Position numbers and translations under genes: made by a program. A stretch of 64,000 nucleotides of DNA from Loktanella sp. M215 (GTDB taxonomy: Bacteria; Pseudomonadota; Alphaproteobacteria; Rhodobacterales; Rhodobacteraceae), in NCBI RefSeq assembly GCF_021735925.1, contig NZ_WMEA01000001.1:186001-250000 (forward strand), written 5' to 3'. Below are positions 8,101 to 17,522 of this stretch, in pieces. Each line of letters opens with the position of its first letter. Position 1 is the first letter of the stretch. A model generated the notes under the pieces. The model saw nothing but the letters and a program-made list of their open reading frames with translations. It ran no database searches and had not been told where the DNA came from.

Positions 8101-8799
8101 TCAGTCGGTCAGGCCGTAGGTGATGGTCACATCTGCATTGATCGTGATCTGACCGGCCGCGACCGGCACCTTTTCGACGCTGTCCATCGCCATGCGCATC
8201 ATCGGCTGCGGCGCGCCGCCGGTGTTGCCGCCTTCGGTCAGCATCGTGATCGGACCCAGTGTCACGGCGGCGGCCTGCGCGTAAAGCTGCGCCTTGTCCA
8301 TCGCGTCGGCCACCGCCGCGCGGCGGGCCTCGTCCAGCGCGGGCTTGCGATCCTTCAGATCGAAGGTCAGGCCGTTCATCTGGTTGGCGCCTTCCTGCAC
8401 GACCGCATCAAGGGTCTGACCCAGCGTCGACAGATCCATCACGTTCACATTGACGTCAGTGACGGCGGTATAGCCCGTCACACGCGACGACTGGGTCGCC
8501 TCGTCGTAGGTTTGCTGCACATCGACCCGCAGGCCACTGGTCTGAACGTCGTCGGCGCTGATACCCGCAGCCGTCAGGCTGGCCATCACCTTTTCCATGT
8601 CGGCGCTCATCGCGCGCACGGCGTCCGCAGCCGTATCGGCCTGCGCCAGCACGCCCAGAGAGATGCGGGCCATGTCCGGGGCAACGGCGACTTCGCCGGT
8701 CCCGCTGACGGTCAATGCGGCGTCAGTGGTCGCTTCCTGTGCCGCAACAGGGGCCGCAAGGGCGCATAGAAGCAGGGCTGCTGGTATCTGGGGTCTCAT
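8101..8799 (-). CDS. periplasmic SIMPL-domain (DUF541) protein
   Basis: 232 residues, with an N-terminal signal peptide (MRPQIPAALLLCALAAPVAA followed by QE) and one SIMPL/DUF541 domain covering nearly the whole mature protein. Typical features are LTVSGTGEV...MARISLGV at the start and DV.V.YDEATQ...GYTA in the middle. Family members are periplasmic or outer-membrane proteins linked to oxidative stress; no enzymatic role is established. The ATG at 8799 follows AGAGAG and starts directly at the signal peptide. It is divergent from the large GspL-like gene with about 146 bases between starts, so the two may share control. Confidence 0.85.
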   Translation of the reverse strand: MRPQIPAALLLCALAAPVAAQEATTDAALTVSGTGEVAVAPDMARISLGVLAQADTAADAVRAMSADMEKVMASLTAAGISADDVQTSGLRVDVQQTYDEATQSSRVTGYTAVTDVNVNVMDLSTLGQTLDAVVQEGANQMNGLTFDLKDRKPALDEARRAAVADAMDKAQLYAQAAAVTLGPITMLTEGGNTGGAPQPMMRMAMDSVEKVPVAAGQITINADVTITYGLTD

Positions 8800-8945
8800 G
8801 GTGTCGATCTCTCTGGTCTGTTGAAAACAGGCGAGCACACGCCACCGGGATTGCGAACGCCTTGGCCCCCGCAGGATTCTGCGCTAGCCTGCTGCAATGG
8901 GAAACAGGATGTTTCCCGCGCAGCGCAGGGACAGATGGCCATTCG

Positions 8946-11789
8946 ATGATACCCAATTTTGCTCTCTCGCTCTCGTTCGACGGTATCGCCTTGCTGCAGC
9001 GGGTGCCAGATGGCTGGCACCTTGTGGGCGAGGTCCCGCTGGACGTCCCAGACCTGAAAGCAGCACTTGCCGACCTGCGGCGGACCGCCGTGCGGATCGC
9101 GCCGGATGGCTTGCGGACTAAGCTGGTGATCCCCGGCGACCAGATCCGGTTCATGTCGCTGGACACGGATCAGGCCAGCCAGTCCGACGTCGAAACGGCC
9201 CTTGAAGGCACGACGCCCTATACGCTTGACGAACTCGTGATCGATTTCACCCGCAACGGCGGCCAGACCCATATCGCCGCGGTCGCGCGCGAGACGCTGG
9301 ACGAGGCCGAGACCTTTGCCCGGGAGCACGGCTTTGATCCCGTGGCCTGCGTCGCCGTGCCGGAACCGGGCACCTTTGCGACCGAAGTCTTTCTGACTGC
9401 CTTGGGCGAGTCCGGGGCCGTGCGGGACGACCGGCCCGTCCGGCAGACCGGCACGGTACGCCTTCCGGCTGAACCCGCGAAGAGGCCGGAGGCTCGCAAT
9501 GCGTCTGCGACGGCGGATGCGACCCCGCCAGAGGTGGAACCACAGACCGAAGCCGCGCCGGTGGCCATGGCCGGCCCCGTGGCCAAAGCGCCCGACGGTG
9601 ATGCGGCAGAGGTACCGCGCAAAGACGACACACCCGTCTTTGCCTCTCGGAGCAAGGTCGCTGCCCCGGCGCTGAAGGGCGCGGCACAGGGTGCGAAGCC
9701 GGACACCGCCATGGCAGCGGCAGCCCTGCCCGGCTGCGTTGCGCCCGCAAGACTGCGCGAGGCGATGGACAAGGCCGAAACGGCCAGCCAGCAGGCTGCG
9801 CCCACAATAACGGCGGTCAGAGCCCGCGTGGCAGGCGCCGGCATGCCCTCTGGCGGTCAAGGCGGGATCGCGACCAACCCCGCAGCAACACCCGCGGCAC
9901 TTGACCGGAAACAACGCATCACACCGGATGTGCCCTCTCGCACCTCCGCCCCGGCGGTGGCCGGCACGCCGGAAGCGCGATCCGTCCCCGCGCCGGACAC
10001 AGAGCCGTCGTTCACCCGCCGCAAGGAACCGCCGCCGCCACTGGTCGGCAAGGCGCGCGCGGCCGCGACCCCGGCCCTGCGGGCCACCACGCAAAGCGAT
10101 GCGCCGGTGTCGGCCCTGACCGCTGCGGCGGCACCGCCGCAGACCCCCGCTCCGGTTTCCCCCGCCCCGACTGCCCGCGTGCCGGACGTCGCCCCGATGG
10201 TCGCCGCAGACCGCAAGACGCGGATCCCGGCGGCCAGTCCCACGACAGTGCCCCCGGCCTTAAGCACCCCCCGCGGCAAACCCCGGTTCCTGGGCCTGAT
10301 CCTGACGGCGATCCTGCTGGTCGTCCTGCTGCTGATCGGCCTTTGGGCCTCTACCCTGCCGCCGGGCGGCATTGCGGGCTGGTTCCGGGGATCGGCCACC
10401 GACGACGCGGTTGCCGCATCGGACCTCATACCCTCTGACGCGGTGCAGATAGCTGCGGCCGCCAGCCCGCAGCCCGCCGTAACGGATGCTGCCCCAGTGG
10501 CAGAACCCGTGATCACAGCTGCGGTGGCACCGGCCACTGTCGCAGACCAACCCACCGTGACCGAGGTGCAACCCGTCAGCGCAGCGCGCGCGCCTGCCGG
10601 TCGGGTGCTGACCCCGGACGAGGCGAACCGCATCTATGCCGCGACCGGCGTCTATCAGCGCGCCCCGCGCATCGCGGTGACACCGCGCAGCGCCACGCTG
10701 GAAGGGGTCGGACCGATCGCCGTGGTGGCCGCACCGCCGGTCGTGCCGCAACCGCTGATGCCGACCCTGGCTGCGGCAGAGCCCGACGCCCTGATCGCGG
10801 CACAGCCGATCCCGCCCGGCCCGAATGATACGTTCGAGCGTGACGCACGCGGCAATATCCTTGCGACGCCGGAGGGCACGGTCACGCCACAAGGCGCCGT
10901 GGTCTTTGCCGGCGCTCCGGACCTGCGCCCGGTGATCCGGCCCGGCACGCCGAATGCACCTCCCGCTGCGGCCGTGACACCGCCTGTCGCACCGGTCGCA
11001 CGACCCGCCGGTCTGGCAGCGACAGCCATACCGGCGCAGGCGGCCACTGCAGCCCCGCCGATCCGCCCCGTGCTGCGCCCGCAATCCGCGGCCCCGGCGA
11101 CAAGCGCTGCGGCGAACGCTGCCCCGCTGCCGCCCTATACCGGCACACGCCCCAAGCTGCGGCCTGCGAGCCTTATCCCGCCGGCCGCCGTCGCCATCGC
11201 CGCCTACACCGGGACCCGCCCGGTGCTGCGCCCCGCCGGCATTGCACCCCCCGCCACGCAAGAGACGACGCCCGAAGAGGTCGCACCGACCCCGGTCGCC
11301 GACATTTCTGCCGTCGCCGCTGCCATTGCCGCCGCCGCACCCCGGTCCAGCTTCACGAACCGGACCGCTCTTGCGGTCAGCATCATTCCCCGCCCGGCCC
11401 CGCGTCCGCGCAACTTTGCCCAGGTCGTTGCCCGGACGCGGACCGTCGCTCCGCCGCCAGCCGTCGCCGCTCCTGCCGCGCCGACGCGCACCGCGGCCGT
11501 CGCCGCCACGCCTTCCCCGCCGACCATCGTCGCCCCCAGCGGCAATGTCCCCGGAGGCGTCGCCCGCGCCGCCACCATCGACAAGGCGATGAACATGCGG
11601 CAGATGAACCTCGTCGGCGTCTACGGCAAACCGAACGCCCGCCGCGCCCTCGTGCGTCTTGGCAACGGTCGCTACGTCAAGGTCGAGGTGGGCAGCCGCC
11701 TCGACGGCGGTCAGGTCACTGCGATCGGCGACACTGCGCTGAATTTCGTCAAGCGCGGCAAGACCTATGCCCTGACCCTTCCGGGCTGA
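8946..11789 (+). CDS. large Pro/Ala-rich single-span membrane protein with GspL-like N-terminus and PilP/GspC-like C-terminus
   Basis: 947 residues. The first ~150 residues (NFALSLSFDGIALLQRV..., then an alternating beta pattern) resemble the cytoplasmic actin-like domain of GspL/PilM. Residues ~150-445 are a Pro/Ala/Thr-rich linker. One hydrophobic span (LGLILTAILLVVLLLIGLW) lies at about 447-469. A second Pro/Ala-rich linker with repeated TGTRPxLRPA motifs follows. Residues ~875-947 form a compact domain (GVYGKP..RRALVRL, VGSRLDGG, VTAIGD) like PilP/GspC periplasmic domains. A bitopic cytoplasm-to-periplasm scaffold is likely. No other secretion or pilus gene is adjacent. The start is ATG at 8946, where the conserved domain begins. 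Function is unknown. Confidence 0.65.
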   Translation: MIPNFALSLSFDGIALLQRVPDGWHLVGEVPLDVPDLKAALADLRRTAVRIAPDGLRTKLVIPGDQIRFMSLDTDQASQSDVETALEGTTPYTLDELVIDFTRNGGQTHIAAVARETLDEAETFAREHGFDPVACVAVPEPGTFATEVFLTALGESGAVRDDRPVRQTGTVRLPAEPAKRPEARNASATADATPPEVEPQTEAAPVAMAGPVAKAPDGDAAEVPRKDDTPVFASRSKVAAPALKGAAQGAKPDTAMAAAALPGCVAPARLREAMDKAETASQQAAPTITAVRARVAGAGMPSGGQGGIATNPAATPAALDRKQRITPDVPSRTSAPAVAGTPEARSVPAPDTEPSFTRRKEPPPPLVGKARAAATPALRATTQSDAPVSALTAAAAPPQTPAPVSPAPTARVPDVAPMVAADRKTRIPAASPTTVPPALSTPRGKPRFLGLILTAILLVVLLLIGLWASTLPPGGIAGWFRGSATDDAVAASDLIPSDAVQIAAAASPQPAVTDAAPVAEPVITAAVAPATVADQPTVTEVQPVSAARAPAGRVLTPDEANRIYAATGVYQRAPRIAVTPRSATLEGVGPIAVVAAPPVVPQPLMPTLAAAEPDALIAAQPIPPGPNDTFERDARGNILATPEGTVTPQGAVVFAGAPDLRPVIRPGTPNAPPAAAVTPPVAPVARPAGLAATAIPAQAATAAPPIRPVLRPQSAAPATSAAANAAPLPPYTGTRPKLRPASLIPPAAVAIAAYTGTRPVLRPAGIAPPATQETTPEEVAPTPVADISAVAAAIAAAAPRSSFTNRTALAVSIIPRPAPRPRNFAQVVARTRTVAPPPAVAAPAAPTRTAAVAATPSPPTIVAPSGNVPGGVARAATIDKAMNMRQMNLVGVYGKPNARRALVRLGNGRYVKVEVGSRLDGGQVTAIGDTALNFVKRGKTYALTLPG

Positions 11790-11876
11790 CCCGCACCGCC
11801 GCCTCATGTCGGTTCGGAAACCATCCGTGATCGCCGTGCCATTGCGTAAAGCAGGCCACGTTGCGATAGAGTGGTA

Positions 11877-13796
11877 ATGGAAACCTTTCTGCTGCAAGCC
11901 ACGATCTATCTGGGCGCCGCTGTCATCGCGGTGCCCTTTGCTGCGCGTCTGGGACTGGGGTCGGTGCTGGGCTATCTTGCGGCCGGCATCGTCATCGGCC
12001 CGCTGACCGGTCTGGTCGGGACAGAGGCAAAGGACATCCAGCATTTCGCGGAATTCGGTGTCGTGATGATGCTGTTCCTGATCGGGCTGGAGCTGGAGCC
12101 GCGCGCCCTGTGGGACATGCGTGACCGGCTGATCGGGCTTGGCGGGCTGCAGATCGTGCTGACCACCGCCATCGTGACCGGTGCGGGCATGGCGTTGGGC
12201 TACACGCTGCAGACCTCGCTGGCGATCGGTCTGATCATGGCCCTGTCGTCCACCGCCATCGTGTTGCAGACCCTATCGGAAAAGGGGTTGATGCAGACCA
12301 GCGGCGGGCGATCCATCTTCTCGGTCCTGCTGACGCAGGATATCGCGGTCATTCCGATGCTGGCCCTGTTGCCGCTGCTTGCCGTTGCCGGCAACCGCCT
12401 GACCATCGCCCCGGACGGATCCTTGCAGCGCACGAGCCTCGACGACGGCCATACCGCCCTGTCGCTGGTCGACGGGTTGCCCGGCTGGGGCGTCACGCTG
12501 GTCACCATCGGGGCCGTTGCCGCCGTGGTTCTGGCGGGCGTCTACCTGACACGACCGGTATTCCGCTATATCCATCAGGCCAAGCTGCGGGAAATGTACA
12601 CCGCCCTTGCCCTGCTGATGGTGGTCGCGATTGCCGTGCTGATGGGGATGGTCGGCCTGTCGCCCGCGCTTGGCACGTTCCTTGCAGGCGTCGTACTGGC
12701 GAACTCCGAATTCCGGCACGAGCTGGAAAGCGACCTCGAACCCTTCAAGGGCCTGTTGCTGGGCCTCTTCTTCATCACGGTGGGCGCCGGGATCAACTTT
12801 GCCCTGCTGGCCGCCCAGCCGGTGCGGGTGGCGTCCTATGTCGTCGGCATCATCATCATCAAGGGTGCGGTGCTCTTCGCCCTGTCGCTCCTCTTCAAGA
12901 TGAAGGGCAAGGACCGCTGGCTCTTTACCCTCGGCCTCGCGCAGGCCGGCGAATTCGGCTTCGTGCTGATCTCGTTTTCGTCACAGCAAGGCGTGCTGCC
13001 GGGCAGCCTGTCAGAGATGCTGCTGCTGGTGATTGCGCTGACCATGCTGATCACGCCCTTGCTGTTCATCGGCTTCGACTGGCTGACCCACCGCATGGAC
13101 GAGGCGGAGGATCACGAACACGACGAGGTCGACGAACAGGGCGCCGTCATCATCGCAGGCATCGGCCGCTTCGGCCAGATGGCCAACCGCCTGATCCAGT
13201 CGGCGGGCTTTTCCACCGTCGTCATCGACAACGACCTGTCCGCCGTGCAGATGATGCGCCGCTTCGGCTATCGCGGCTTCTTTGGCGATCCCACCCGGCC
13301 CGACCTGCTGGCCGCCGCGGGCATCGACGATGCGCGCGTCATGATGGTGGCCCTCGACGACAAAGACACCGCCACGCGGCTCGTGGCTTACGTGCGCAAG
13401 GTGCGCCCGGACATCCACATCATCGCCCGCGCCCGCGACCGGGTGCATGTCTACGAACTCTACGCCGCCGGCGCCGACGACATTGTCCGCGAGATGTTCG
13501 ACAGCTCGCTCCGCGCCGGCCGCTATGCCCTGGAAAATCTCGGGCTGACCGATTTCGAGGCGGCAGAGGCCGAGACCATGTTCTACCACTCCGACCGCGA
13601 CATGGTGCGCGAACTGGCCGAGCTGTGGAAGCCCGGCGTCGCCGTGGCCGACAACCCGGCCTATGTCGCCCGCGCGCGACAATTGGACAACGACCTTGAA
13701 ACCGCCCTCGCATCGCGCGTCCAGAACCGCGAGGAGGAGGAGAAGGAACGCCTGCTACCCCGCCGCCCCGGCGATACCTCGAACAACAGCCGCTAG
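11877..13796 (+). CDS. kefC: Kef-type monovalent cation:proton antiporter with RCK domain
   Basis: 639 residues. An N-terminal CPA2 antiporter domain has about 12 membrane spans (residues 1-400), including [12 protein letters not shown] and the TQDIAVIP signature. A cytoplasmic RCK/TrkA-N domain follows (about 420-535, [13 protein letters not shown]...[10 protein letters not shown]). This is the layout of KefB/KefC potassium efflux systems, which in E. coli are gated by glutathione adducts. No KefF/KefG ancillary gene is present. A GTG six bases upstream (11871) is an alternative start. Its TAG stop shares bases with the cobT stop on the other strand (CTAG). Confidence 0.9.
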   Translation: METFLLQATIYLGAAVIAVPFAARLGLGSVLGYLAAGIVIGPLTGLVGTEAKDIQHFAEFGVVMMLFLIGLELEPRALWDMRDRLIGLGGLQIVLTTAIVTGAGMALGYTLQTSLAIGLIMALSSTAIVLQTLSEKGLMQTSGGRSIFSVLLTQDIAVIPMLALLPLLAVAGNRLTIAPDGSLQRTSLDDGHTALSLVDGLPGWGVTLVTIGAVAAVVLAGVYLTRPVFRYIHQAKLREMYTALALLMVVAIAVLMGMVGLSPALGTFLAGVVLANSEFRHELESDLEPFKGLLLGLFFITVGAGINFALLAAQPVRVASYVVGIIIIKGAVLFALSLLFKMKGKDRWLFTLGLAQAGEFGFVLISFSSQQGVLPGSLSEMLLLVIALTMLITPLLFIGFDWLTHRMDEAEDHEHDEVDEQGAVIIAGIGRFGQMANRLIQSAGFSTVVIDNDLSAVQMMRRFGYRGFFGDPTRPDLLAAAGIDDARVMMVALDDKDTATRLVAYVRKVRPDIHIIARARDRVHVYELYAAGADDIVREMFDSSLRAGRYALENLGLTDFEAAEAETMFYHSDRDMVRELAELWKPGVAVADNPAYVARARQLDNDLETALASRVQNREEEEKERLLPRRPGDTSNNSR

Positions 13797-14809
13797 CCCG
13801 CGCTGACCGCCGCCTCGGCAAAGGTCATCATGCCGGACTGGCAATTGACTGCGGCCTGCACGATGCCGATCGCCAGTGCGGCCCCCGATCCTTCGCCAAG
13901 ACGCAGACCCAGCGACAGCAGCGGCGCCTTGTCCAGTGCCGTCAGCAACCGTGCGTGGGCGGCCTCGGCGCTCTGGTGACCGGCCACCGAATGATCCAGC
14001 GACCCCGGCACGGCCTGCGCCAGCACGGCGGCGGCGGCACAGCAAATGAACCCGTCAAGGATCACCGGAATGCCGTCGACCCGCGCCCGTGCCATGGCCC
14101 CGGCCATCGCCGCGATCTCGCGCCCGCCGAGACAGCGCAGGACCTCCAGCGGATCCGTCGCTTCCCCATGCAGCGCCACGCCGCGCGTCACCGCATCCGT
14201 CTTGCGCGCCAGCCCCGCATCGTCGACGCCGGTGCCGCGCCCGGTCCAGTCGGCGGCCTCTCCGCCGAACAGGGCCAGCGCCATGGCCGCCGCCGCCGTC
14301 GTGTTGCCGATCCCCATTTCGCCCACCACCAGCAGGTCGGTGTCGGGCTGGACCGCATCCCAGCCGGCAGTCAGGGCGGACACGACCTCGGCCTCGGTCA
14401 TCGCAGGCCCTTGCGTGAAATCCTGCGTCGGCCGGTCCAGATCCAGCGGCACCACGTCCAGCCGCGCGCCGCAGGTCTGTGCCAGCTGGTTGATGGCCGC
14501 GCCCCCCGCCTGAAAGTTGCCGACCATCTGCGCCGTCACCTCGGCCGGAAATGCCGAAATCCCCTGCGCGCAGACCCCGTGATTGCCCGCAAAGATGACG
14601 ATCTGTGGCGCGGTGATGCGGGGCCGGTCCGACCCTTGCCAGCCCGCGATCCAGACCGCCAGATCCTCCAGCCGCCCAAGCGAGCCCTGCGGCTTCGTCA
14701 ACTGGCCGTTGCGCGCGGCAGCCGCGGCACCTGCCGCGCCGTCCGGTCCGGCGGCCGCCGCCAAAGTCTCACGAAATGTGGGCAGGCTGGTAAAAGGCGC
14801 GGTCATCAT
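13793..14809 (-). CDS. cobT: nicotinate-nucleotide--dimethylbenzimidazole phosphoribosyltransferase CobT
   Basis: 338 residues, normal for the family. It activates the lower ligand of cobalamin by making alpha-ribazole phosphate from nicotinate mononucleotide and dimethylbenzimidazole. Recognised segments are [35 protein letters not shown] and the C-terminal [10 protein letters not shown] containing the catalytic glutamate. It is divergent from cobS, the next step in nucleotide-loop assembly, across a short gap. No cobalamin riboswitch fits there. A second in-frame ATG is immediately downstream of the first and equally possible. Confidence 0.96.
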   Translation of the reverse strand: MMTAPFTSLPTFRETLAAAAGPDGAAGAAAAARNGQLTKPQGSLGRLEDLAVWIAGWQGSDRPRITAPQIVIFAGNHGVCAQGISAFPAEVTAQMVGNFQAGGAAINQLAQTCGARLDVVPLDLDRPTQDFTQGPAMTEAEVVSALTAGWDAVQPDTDLLVVGEMGIGNTTAAAAMALALFGGEAADWTGRGTGVDDAGLARKTDAVTRGVALHGEATDPLEVLRCLGGREIAAMAGAMARARVDGIPVILDGFICCAAAAVLAQAVPGSLDHSVAGHQSAEAAHARLLTALDKAPLLSLGLRLGEGSGAALAIGIVQAAVNCQSGMMTFAEAAVSAG

Positions 14810-14886
14810 GGTCCTCGTTGCGGTTCTGTCGCGTCATGTCTAACCAGAAGAAGCAAAATGAAAACCCCTGCACAGGACCGTCCGTC

Positions 14887-15654
14887 GTGCCCGATGACAA
14901 AGCCCTCGCGGTGCCCGCCGACCTTGCCGCATCGCTCGGGCTGCTGACGCGCCTGCCGATACGCGTCGATACCGCCCGCGCCGTCGCGCGCGGCGCCCGC
15001 GCCGCCTGGGCCTGGCCGCTGGCGGGTGTCTGCGTCAACGCGCTGGCTGCCCTTATGGCAAGCCTCGTCCTCTGGACCGGCCTGCCGCCCGCCATCGCGG
15101 CGCTGATCCTGATCGCGACCCAGATCGCCGTGACCGGTGCCATGCACGAAGACGGGTTGGCCGACAGCGCCGACGGCCTCTGGGGCGGCTGGGACAGCGC
15201 CCGCCGCCTCGCCATCATGAAAGACAGCCAGATCGGCACCTACGGCGTGCTGGCCCTCGGCCTCGCCCTGCTGCTGCGGTGGCAGCTCTGGGCGCTGCTT
15301 CTTGCAGCCCACCAGCCGCTCTGGGCCGTGGCACTCGCAACAGGTGCGATCAGCCGCGTGCCGATGGTGGCCCTCGCCCGCGCGTTGCCGCCCGCGCGCG
15401 ACGGCGGGCTGGGCCGCAGCGTCGGCCGCCCCGGTGGCGGCACCCTCGCGCTGGCCATCGTGCTGTCGGCCTGTATTGCCGCGGCGGGCCTCGGCCTCGC
15501 GGCCGTGCCCGTCATTCTTGCGATCACCCTCACCACGACACTCTGGGCCCAGATGGCCCGGGCCAAGATCGGCGGCCAGACCGGCGACATCCTTGGCGCT
15601 GCCCAGCAGATCGCAGAGATCACGACGCTGCTGACCCTCGCAGCGCTCATCTGA
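14887..15654 (+). CDS. cobS: adenosylcobinamide-GDP ribazoletransferase CobS (cobalamin synthase)
   Basis: 255-residue polytopic membrane enzyme joining adenosylcobinamide-GDP to alpha-ribazole, the last step of B12 assembly. The family signature is clear: LGLLTRLPIRVD, then the acidic HEDGLADSADGLWGG (Mg/substrate site), MKDSQIGTYG, SRVPM and KIGGQTGDILGA. I chose GTG at 14887 because AGGA lies nine bases upstream and the conserved region then begins after ~10 residues. An ATG at 14836 would add 17 residues unlike the family, encoded by DNA that partly resembles the dispersed CTTCTTCTGG repeat. Confidence 0.93.
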   Translation: MPDDKALAVPADLAASLGLLTRLPIRVDTARAVARGARAAWAWPLAGVCVNALAALMASLVLWTGLPPAIAALILIATQIAVTGAMHEDGLADSADGLWGGWDSARRLAIMKDSQIGTYGVLALGLALLLRWQLWALLLAAHQPLWAVALATGAISRVPMVALARALPPARDGGLGRSVGRPGGGTLALAIVLSACIAAAGLGLAAVPVILAITLTTTLWAQMARAKIGGQTGDILGAAQQIAEITTLLTLAALI

Positions 15655-15663
15655 CAGACCCCT

Positions 15664-15717
15664 TTCTTCTGGTCGAAAATACTTCGGGGGAGGGCGCAGC
15701 CCGGGGGCAGCGCCCCC
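15664..15717 (+). repeat. dispersed convergent-gap hairpin repeat, copy 2
   Basis: TTCTTCTGGTCGAAAATACT followed by TCGGGGG and a hairpin GGGCGC...GCGCCC. It lies between the convergent stops of cobS (15654) and the FG-GAP gene (15724) and fills almost the whole gap. The core matches copies at 6211 (inverted) and 38761. Confidence 0.85.
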
Positions 15718-15723
15718 AGCCGC

Positions 15724-16496
15724 CTATCCGCCGCAGCGCAACGCCGCCGCAAAGGCACCCTGCCCCATCGGCCCCAGATCACGCATCACCGCACGCCCGC
15801 CCACGATCCGTGTGGCCATCACCCGGGTCCAGCCTGCATCCGCCGTCACCGTTTCGGTCACCCCGCCGCAGGTCCGAAAGCCACCGCTGATGACAGGATC
15901 GCCGATCCGGTGATTGGTCAGTCCGGGGATGCGGTAGACTTCGGTCAGCGCGGCACCGTCAAACCGCCAGACCCGCATGACGCGGTCCAGATGCGGGCGG
16001 TCGATATAGGCGACCTCGATCCGGCCATCGCCGTCGATGTCACCGCCCCCGACGGGGGCCAGCCAGCGACGCGCCTGACCGATGTAGGGCGTCGTTGCCA
16101 GCACCGCCAATGCGTCACCACGCACCCCGTAAAGCGCAAGCTGCGCGCCTTGCGTCAGGCTGGTGCGCACCGCGATCACCTCGGCGCGACCGTCGCCGTC
16201 CAGATCGACGATCCGGGGCGCGGTATCCTCGAACACATGTCCGTCGCCTGCGGCTGCGGTCAGGATGAGGCATCCATCTGCACCAGCAACCTCGGCACGC
16301 AAGACCTGCGCCGTCGTTGCGCGCCCGAAAATGGCATGGTCATAGTCAGTCGTCGGATCGGCGTACCACGCCCGCGTCACAAGGGCGGAGCCGCCTGCAA
16401 CTGCGACCTCGCCCACCACAGCAGCCCGGGGCGCGTTGCAGGCGGCAGCCCCGGTCGCCAGACAGGCCAGCAGACCTGCGGCGACCGCGTACCACA

Positions 16497-16497
<1 letters not shown>
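15724..16497 (-). CDS. secreted FG-GAP/VCBS-repeat protein
   Basis: 257 residues with an N-terminal signal sequence (WYAVAAGLLACLATGAAAC). Two calcium-binding-like blade motifs, DLDGDGRAEV and DIDGDGRIEV, lie near residues 98 and 154 and mark FG-GAP/VCBS beta-propeller repeats. A short propeller-like periplasmic or lipid-anchored protein is likely; the Cys at the end of the hydrophobic stretch could be a lipobox. Its ATG overlaps the ferredoxin stop (TGATG), so the two are translationally coupled although no functional link is known. No enzymatic motif is visible. Confidence 0.75.
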
Positions 16498-16856
<359 letters not shown>

Positions 16857-16962
16857 CTAAAGAAGATGGTTGCGTCCTGCCAGTCACAAATCCCCCTGCC
16901 GCGCGACCGTCCTCTATCGCTGCCAGCGCACGCCCGCTAATCCTTGCGGCAGAGGAGATCCG

Positions 16963-17472
16963 ATGCGCCACCTGATCAAAGTCCTGCCGCTGGCCCTTGC
17001 CGCCTGCACGGCGCAGCCCTCGGGCAACGCCGTGGCCCCTGCGGAAATCGTCGTCTCGTTGGGAGAGATCGAGACCGATGTGAACGGACGCTGCTTTGCC
17101 ACCGCTGCAGGGCCGACGCGCACCGATATCGTCAATGAGCTGATCGAGGTCGTCCCCGCCGTGCGCGCCGCAGACGGCAGCGTCACCAGCCCGCCGGTCT
17201 TCCGCAACGTCTCGCGCCCGCAAACCGTCTCGACCGGCCCCGGTCGGCGGTTCGAAACGGTCTGTCCCCCCGTCTACACAATCGCCTTCGTGTCCAGCCT
17301 GCAACGCGCCCTGCTGATCCGGCGCAGCTATAGTGGGCCGATCACGGGCCGATACGACGAGGCGACGAGTCTTGCGGTTCAGATGTTCCAGCGTGCAGAG
17401 GGCATCGACAGTCCGCTGCTGGGTGTCGCGGCTGCACGGACTCTTGGCATTCTGGCCGTGCCGCGCGGCTGA
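16963..17472 (+). CDS. lipoprotein with peptidoglycan-binding (PGBD-1-like) C-terminus
   Basis: 169 residues. The N-terminus MRHLIKVLPLALAACTA has a classic lipobox (LAAC), so it is probably lipid-anchored in the envelope. The C-terminal ~55 residues (LQRALLIRRSYSGPITGRYD, then a helical stretch with QMFQR) follow the three-helix peptidoglycan-binding domain pattern. Two cysteines in the middle (about C45 and C106 of the precursor) may form a disulfide. The ATG at 16963 follows AGAGGAGA. It converges on the Do protease gene across a hairpin. Confidence 0.75.
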   Translation: MRHLIKVLPLALAACTAQPSGNAVAPAEIVVSLGEIETDVNGRCFATAAGPTRTDIVNELIEVVPAVRAADGSVTSPPVFRNVSRPQTVSTGPGRRFETVCPPVYTIAFVSSLQRALLIRRSYSGPITGRYDEATSLAVQMFQRAEGIDSPLLGVAAARTLGILAVPRG

Positions 17473-17479
17473 CACGACA

Positions 17480-17503
17480 ACGCCGCCCCCGCAGGGACGG
17501 CGT
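17480..17503. terminator. bidirectional hairpin between the lipoprotein and protease genes
   Basis: ACGCCG-CCC ... GGG-A-CGGCGT forms a GC-rich stem in the 50-base convergent gap. No T-run follows on either strand. Confidence 0.45.
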
Positions 17504-17522
17504 GTGTGATGATCGCGACGGA

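Noticed and set aside
14810..14886. Cobalamin riboswitch between cobT and cobS
   Set aside because: The gap is under 80 bases and has no B12-box; a cobalamin aptamer needs about 200 bases.
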